From JASTVH01 sp042862465 (lineage in GTDB: Bacteria > Pseudomonadota > Gammaproteobacteria > Pseudomonadales > Oleiphilaceae), in contig JASTVH010000003.1 of assembly GCA_042862465.1 (NCBI GenBank), forward strand, positions 310,001-374,000: a DNA stretch of 64,000 nt. Direction: 5' to 3'. Position 1 is the stretch's first letter. Each line of letters opens with the position of its first letter. The translations under genes were made by a program, and so were the position numbers. The notes under the pieces are model-generated. The model saw nothing but the letters and a program-made list of their open reading frames with translations, made no database searches and was not told the DNA's origin. This document shows, piece after piece, positions 59,726 through 64,000 of the stretch.

Positions 59726-60943
59726 ATGACAAGATTGTCTCCGTTACTGGCTCGGATGGGCTTGCTGGTCCTGTTTGTGGTGCTTTGGGCGCCGGCAGGC
59801 GCCTTGGCGCAATGGATCACCGGGGTCGGTCAGGCCGCCATCGTCAATAATAACGTGGAAGCAGCGCGGGAAGAGGCGCGGCGCAATGCGCTGCGTGACG
59901 CCGCACTGCAGTTCGAGGCCCGGATTGCCAGCGAGGAGACGGTGGAGAACGGCAGCCTCAAGCAATCGAAACTGACCGTGGCCAGCCGGGCCCATGCCAC
60001 CCGTATCCGTATTCTTTCCCAACAGCGGTACGGCAATACCTATCGTGTGAATCTGGAGGCGGACATGACCGCCGGGCGCGCCTGTGGCCAGGGGGATACC
60101 GCCAGCTACCGCAAGCGCGTGGCGGTTACAGGCTTTGCTGTTGTCCATCCCAAGCAGGCCGCGTTGGGTCGGCTGTTCGAGGTGCAGCGTGCGATACCGG
60201 AAGGTATCTACGCGACCTTACAGGAATCCGGGGGCGTCCAGCCCTTTTCCGTGAGCGACCGGCAAGTTTATGCCGATGCCCTTAGTGCTCCGACACATTC
60301 CACCACGGCCCAGCAGGTCACCAAAACGTTGGAGCTGGCGCAGGACCTGGATGTGCAATTTGTGGTGTCCGGTATCGTCCGCGATATGGGGGTGGTGGAT
60401 CAGTCTGCCTGGGGGGATTCAGTATTGGACAAGCTCCAGAGCGGTCTGGGGCTGACCAACCGCAACCGCAAGTTCGTGATGGATGTGGTCGTCCATGACG
60501 GTTTCAGTGGCGCACCGGTATTTGAACGACGCTATCAGACCGAGGGTGAATGGACCGCCGACCGCGAGGCCGATTTGCGTCTGGGCACGCCCGAGTTCGC
60601 CGCCACGCCCTATGGCCGCAAGGTGGATGCCCTGATTCACCAGGCCGCCCAGGACATCAACCACGAACTGTCCTGCCAGCCCTTCATGACCCGCATTACC
60701 CGGGTGGAAGGCAAGAAGGTCTATCTCGCCTCCGGCGCCGCTTCCGGCCTGCGTCCCGGCGATGCCCTGCAGCTCTATCGCCGCTACGATTTCATTGATC
60801 TTCCCGGCAGCCAGTATGAACTCCAGCCGACGGAATCGAGCATGCGGGTGACCCAGGTGCATCCGGAGTTCAGTAATGGGGTGATGGCGAAGGAGGCCGG
60901 GCGGTTAAATATTCAGCGGGGTGATATTGCCATTATTTGGTGA
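59726..60943 (+). CDS. flgT: Flagellar assembly protein FlgT
   Basis: A 405-aa periplasmic protein with a signal peptide (cleavage near GALA). ITGVGQAAIVNNNVEAAREE and ARRNALRDAALQFEARI match the N-terminal FlgT domain, a middle TolB-like part (RVAVTGFAV, QFVVSGIVRDMG) and a C-terminal beta domain (VYLASGAASGLRPGDALQLY). FlgT forms the H ring of the sodium-driven Vibrio motor. It follows flgP by three bases. Confidence 0.88.
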   Translation: MTRLSPLLARMGLLVLFVVLWAPAGALAQWITGVGQAAIVNNNVEAAREEARRNALRDAALQFEARIASEETVENGSLKQSKLTVASRAHATRIRILSQQRYGNTYRVNLEADMTAGRACGQGDTASYRKRVAVTGFAVVHPKQAALGRLFEVQRAIPEGIYATLQESGGVQPFSVSDRQVYADALSAPTHSTTAQQVTKTLELAQDLDVQFVVSGIVRDMGVVDQSAWGDSVLDKLQSGLGLTNRNRKFVMDVVVHDGFSGAPVFERRYQTEGEWTADREADLRLGTPEFAATPYGRKVDALIHQAAQDINHELSCQPFMTRITRVEGKKVYLASGAASGLRPGDALQLYRRYDFIDLPGSQYELQPTESSMRVTQVHPEFSNGVMAKEAGRLNIQRGDIAIIW

Positions 60944-61048
60944 TTGGGTGAGGTGTAAGGAGGTGAGGGGGAGGGCGTAATGTCTAACCCTGAGCTTTGT
61001 CGGACATCGGGCGATCAGGCACAGGTTTGCTGGCTCCTTTCCCAAATT

Positions 61049-61069
61049 CCCCTCACCCCTCACCCCTCA
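61049..61069. repeat. Three tandem CCCCTCA heptamers
   Basis: Located 75 bases ahead of the TetR-type gene. An imperfect inverse G-rich stretch lies at 60949-60980, so the whole may fold back on itself. Confidence 0.75.
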
Positions 61070-61098
61070 CCGTTGCGTACTCCTGCGAAGCTCGATAC

Positions 61099-61133
61099 GA
61101 TTGGAAAAACTTTTTCAAAAATTTTTTCTAATC
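61099..61133. promoter_or_regulatory. 35-base A/T-rich near-palindrome, likely operator of the exporter operon
   Basis: It begins GATTGGAAAAAC and ends TTTTTTCTAATC. Only two base pairs besides the central base are mismatched. It ends ten bases before the start of a TetR-family gene, where an autoregulatory repressor would bind. The GATT/AATC ends are G/C-poor, unlike surroundings. Confidence 0.55.
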
Positions 61134-61143
61134 GGGCCAGCCC

Positions 61144-61800
61144 ATGACCACCACTACTCCCAGAGATCCGGAAGGCACCCGCGAAACGCTCCTGCGAGCG
61201 GCCAGTGACATTTTTGCCGACAAGGGTTTCCAGGTTGCCCGGGTGCAGGATATTGCGCGCCGGGCCGACACCAATCTATCCGCGATCAACTATCACTTTG
61301 GCAGCAAGCAGGGGCTCTACGAGGCGGTTTTGGAGTACCAGGCCCGTAGCGCCATCGATCGCTACCCGTTGCTGCCGTCTAACGCCCAAAGCCTTTCTCC
61401 AGAGCGACGCTTCCGCTGCCTGGTGGGTAACCTGCTGCGTCGCTTTATCGCCCCCCGCGATCCCTCGCTGATGGCCCGTCTGATGGCCCGGGAAATGGCC
61501 AATCCGACCCGGGCCCTCGATCAGCTGGTGGAGCACGTGAGCAAGCCGCAACTGGCCCAGATGAGCCGTATTGTCGCGGAGCTGATGGGCAGTGATTCCG
61601 AGCCGGAGGTGGTGCGGCGATGCGCCTTCAGCATCATGGGGCAGTGCCTGGTGTACCTGTTCGGACGTCCGGTCATCGGGCGGATTGAACCGGAGCTGTA
61701 TGCGGATGACGCCAGTCTGGAGCGCCTGGCGGACCATATCACCGCCTTCAGCCTGGCCGCATTGCGCCACTACGGGGATTACCGGGAGTTGTCACGATGA
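61144..61800 (+). CDS. cecR: TetR-family regulator, CecR (YbiH)-like
   Basis: A 218-aa regulator. The helix-turn-helix is in VARVQDIARRADTNLSAINY HFGSKQGLYEAVLEY, the exact arrangement of CecR. The C-terminal DUF1956-type domain has LVGNLLRRF and RLMAREMANPTRALDQLVE. It is followed by hlyD-, ABC-ATPase- and ABC-2-permease-type genes, matching the cecR-ybhG-ybhF-ybhS-ybhR order in E. coli, where the system responds to chloramphenicol and cefoperazone. The start ATG is 10 bases after the palindrome. Confidence 0.87.
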   Translation: MTTTTPRDPEGTRETLLRAASDIFADKGFQVARVQDIARRADTNLSAINYHFGSKQGLYEAVLEYQARSAIDRYPLLPSNAQSLSPERRFRCLVGNLLRRFIAPRDPSLMARLMAREMANPTRALDQLVEHVSKPQLAQMSRIVAELMGSDSEPEVVRRCAFSIMGQCLVYLFGRPVIGRIEPELYADDASLERLADHITAFSLAALRHYGDYRELSR

Positions 61801-62750
61801 AGAGATGGATCCTGTTGCTCGGGCTTCTGGGGCTGGCGGGGTGTTCCGAACAGTCGCCGTGGGACTTCCAGGGCTACGTCGAGGGCGACACGCTCTACCT
61901 TGGGGCGCCGGTGGCGGGCACGCTGCAGGCCCTGGCGGTGGATCGCGGTCAGACCATCGAAGCCGGTAGCGAGCTGTTTACGCTGGACGGGGCGCCGGAA
62001 AAGGCCGCCGTCGAGGAGGCGAGGGCGCGGGTGGACAGCGCCGAGTCAGAGCTTGCGGATCTGCGCAAGGGCCAGCGCCCCGCGGAACTGGAAATGCTGG
62101 AGGCCCAGTGGAAGCAGGCCAGGGCCTCGCTGGAGTTGTCCCAGCGTCAGCTCAAGCGGCTCCAGCGCCTGTTTCAGCAGGGCGCGGTCTCCCAGGCCGA
62201 GCTGGATGACGCCGAAACCCGGGTCGAGCGGGATCAGCAACAGGTTCGCCAGCTGGCGGCCCAGCGGGAGGTTGCCAATATGGGCGCCCGTGAAGACAGG
62301 ATTCAGGCCACCCAGGCGCAAGTGGAGGCGGCCCGGGCGCATCTGGCCCAGCTGCAATGGCAACTGGAACAGAACCGGCAGGTGGCGCCGGAAGCGGGGC
62401 AGGTGAAGGACGTGCTTTTCCGGCCGGGGGAATTCGTGCCCGCCGGGCGTCCCGTGGTGGCTCTGTTGCCCCCGAACCGGGTGCGCATCCCCTTCTTTGT
62501 GGACGAGCCCATGCTGGGGCAGCTGCAGGTGGGACAGCAGGTTCTGGTCCGCTGTGATGGCTGTGGCGAGCCGTTTCCCGCCAGGATTACCTTCATCAAT
62601 CCGCGGGCAGACTATACGCCACCCTTTATCTACAGCAAGGAAAACCGCAGCAAGTTCGTCTTCCGCGTCGAGGCCCGACCAACGCCGGACAAGGCCGGGC
62701 GGTTGCATCCCGGTCAGCCGGTCGACGTGCGTTTGCCGGAGGGCTCGTGA
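61797..62750 (+). CDS. ybhG: HlyD/YbhG-like membrane fusion lipoprotein
   Basis: A 317-aa periplasmic adaptor. It is predicted to be lipidated (LLGLAGCSEQS). It has the half-lipoyl motif (GAPVAGTLQALAVDRGQTIE), a long coiled-coil hairpin (residues 80-200, Gln/Arg/Glu-rich), then DVLFRPGEFVPAGRPVVALL and a beta-barrel domain. It links the inner-membrane ABC exporter to an outer-membrane channel. It overlaps cecR by four bases. Its relative in E. coli, YbhG, is membrane-anchored; here the anchor is a lipid. Confidence 0.87.
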   Translation: MKRWILLLGLLGLAGCSEQSPWDFQGYVEGDTLYLGAPVAGTLQALAVDRGQTIEAGSELFTLDGAPEKAAVEEARARVDSAESELADLRKGQRPAELEMLEAQWKQARASLELSQRQLKRLQRLFQQGAVSQAELDDAETRVERDQQQVRQLAAQREVANMGAREDRIQATQAQVEAARAHLAQLQWQLEQNRQVAPEAGQVKDVLFRPGEFVPAGRPVVALLPPNRVRIPFFVDEPMLGQLQVGQQVLVRCDGCGEPFPARITFINPRADYTPPFIYSKENRSKFVFRVEARPTPDKAGRLHPGQPVDVRLPEGS

Positions 62751-63676
62751 ACCACGCAGCCGAAACCATCATCGACGTGCGGGATTTGACCAAATCCTTT
62801 GGCGGCAAGCGGGCGGTGGATGGAGTAAGCCTCCAGGTTAACCAGGGGGATATTTTTGGTTTTCTCGGCCCCAACGGCAGCGGCAAGACCACCACCATCC
62901 GCATGCTGTGCGGACTGCTGACCCCCGATAGCGGCACGGGTCATTGTCTGGGATTCGACCTGATCAAGGGGGCGGAGCAGATCAAGCGGCAAGTGGGGTA
63001 CATGACTCAGCGCTTCAGTTTTTACGAAGACCTGACCATCCGCGAGAACCTGGATTTCGTCGCCCGGATCTACGGCATGCCCGATCGTTCGCGGACCGTG
63101 GACCAGGCCATCGAACAGCTGGGGTTGGGGCAACGGCAGGACCAGCTGGCGGGGGCCCTGTCCGGCGGTTGGAAGCAGCGCCTGGCATTGTCCGCCTGCA
63201 TGCTGCATCGCCCGAAGCTGCTGTTGTTGGACGAGCCCACTGCCGGCGTCGATCCGCAGGCCCGGCGGGACTTCTGGGATGAGATCCACCACCTGGCGGC
63301 CGATGGGGTCACCGTACTGGTCTCCACCCATTACATGGATGAAGCCGAGCGCTGCAGCCGGCTGGGGTACCTGGCCTCGGGGCGTTTGCTGGCCAACAGC
63401 ACGCCCCTGGCGCTGGTGGAGGAGTCGGTGCTGGCTACCTGGGCCATCGATGGGCCGGATATCCACGAACTGGGGGATGAACTCAAGGACATCCCGGCGG
63501 CGGAACAGATCGTGCCTTTCGGTACCCGTCTCTATGTGTCCGGGACTGATCATGACAGACTGGAGCGGGAAGTCCGTCAGATCGGTCAGCGGCCCGATTA
63601 CCGGATACAGCAGGTACAGCCGCGTCTGGAGGATATCTTTATCCGCCTGACCAAAGGCGTGGAGGACAGGCGATGA
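62747..63676 (+). CDS. ABC-2 type exporter ATPase, YbhF-like (single domain)
   Basis: A 309-aa ATPase. Walker A is GPNGSGKTTT, the signature is ALSGGWKQRLALSA, Walker B is LLLLDEPTAGVDP and the H-loop is LVSTHYMDEAERC. E. coli YbhF has two ATPase domains in one chain; this has only one, so it is more like the YhiH/DrrA group. The GTG start overlaps the adaptor stop (GTGA). Confidence 0.88.
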   Translation: MNHAAETIIDVRDLTKSFGGKRAVDGVSLQVNQGDIFGFLGPNGSGKTTTIRMLCGLLTPDSGTGHCLGFDLIKGAEQIKRQVGYMTQRFSFYEDLTIRENLDFVARIYGMPDRSRTVDQAIEQLGLGQRQDQLAGALSGGWKQRLALSACMLHRPKLLLLDEPTAGVDPQARRDFWDEIHHLAADGVTVLVSTHYMDEAERCSRLGYLASGRLLANSTPLALVEESVLATWAIDGPDIHELGDELKDIPAAEQIVPFGTRLYVSGTDHDRLEREVRQIGQRPDYRIQQVQPRLEDIFIRLTKGVEDRR

Positions 63677-64000
63677 ATCGTATTTTCTCCCTGGCACGGC
63701 TCTGGGCCATCGTGCGCAAGGAATTCGTGCAGATGCGCCGTGACCGGCTGACCTTCGCCATGATGGTGGGCATCCCCATTATCCAGCTGGCGCTGTTCGG
63801 CTTTGCCATCAATACCGACCCCAAGCATCTGCCCACCGCGGTGCGCAGCGCCGACCATTCTGCCTTCAGCCATGCCCTGGAAACGTCACTGCGCCACAGT
63901 GACTATTTCGACATTGTCGCCCGGGCCGGTTCCGAGGCCGAGGGACAGGCCCTGCTGGCGGCCGGCGAGGTGCAGTTTGTGCTGTCGATTCCCGCCGACT
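63673..64000 (+). CDS. ABC-2 permease, YbhS-like (truncated by the window end)
   Basis: The first 109 codons of an exporter permease. MNRIFSLARLWAIVRKEFVQ then MRRDRLTFAMMVGIPIIQLA gives the typical N-terminal amphipathic and membrane segments of YbhS/YbhR, and an extracytoplasmic domain starts at NTDPKHLPTAV. It overlaps the ATPase stop by four bases. The 3' end lies beyond the window. The order suggests a second permease (YbhR-like) may follow. Confidence 0.85.
   Translation, partial: MNRIFSLARLWAIVRKEFVQMRRDRLTFAMMVGIPIIQLALFGFAINTDPKHLPTAVRSADHSAFSHALETSLRHSDYFDIVARAGSEAEGQALLAAGEVQFVLSIPAD

Overview
The window is a 64 kb chromosomal segment of a high-GC gammaproteobacterium. The order asmA-mutY-yggX / hisB-hisH-hisA-hisF / yibQ-ctpA-envC-gpmI / rhodanese-secB-trmL is the one I know from Pseudomonas and its marine relatives. 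An AraC-type ArgR with a two-subunit arginine succinyltransferase, FlgP/FlgT and a TraF-like outer-membrane protein suggest a motile, marine, Marinobacter-like organism. Genus is an inference. About 58 protein genes, one tRNA, one complete IS element and several kinds of small dispersed repeat are supported.

Layout. 1-6.6 kb: a PPK2-type polyphosphate kinase, a solitary periplasmic binding protein, an exonuclease/GIY-YIG fusion, a chemoreceptor and an isoaspartyl-dipeptidase-like amidohydrolase. 6.6-20 kb: an arginine island with the regulator ArgR, astC, two astA subunits, astD, astB, an HD-GYP phosphodiesterase gene, then astE and an arginine/ornithine ABC transporter on the other strand. 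Together they import arginine and convert it to glutamate and succinate; tandem ArgR-like half-sites precede astC. 20-23.6 kb: a two-component system whose sensor has an Asp/His-rich periplasmic segment, divergent from a small secreted PepSY-like protein and a cytochrome b561. 24-26.4 kb: a cupin / FAD amine oxidase / TetR operon with a palindromic operator inside its promoter. 26.5-32.8 kb: a stand-alone trpB, an AI-2E family permease, two small proteins, a second chemoreceptor and a TDT-family transporter.

33-48.9 kb is the conserved housekeeping block (tRNA-Phe, yggX, mutY, asmA, his genes, periplasmic proteases and amidase activator, gpmI, a rhodanese-like protein, secB). It is interrupted after hisF by a repeat cluster and an IS3-family element. 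48.9-53.7 kb holds an overlapping operon in the order CotH-kinase lipoprotein, VTC polyphosphate polymerase, DUF4956 membrane protein, OprP/OprO-like porin, lying between secB and trmL. This is the most interesting uncharacterised system here: it looks like a machine that makes, moves and uses polyphosphate or phosphate at the cell envelope. 53.8-58.9 kb: trmL, a thiolase, a pteridine reductase, cca and a TraF-like barrel. 59-61 kb: flgP and flgT. 61.1-64 kb: a cecR-ybhG-ybhF-ybhS type TetR-regulated ABC exporter, cut off by the window end.
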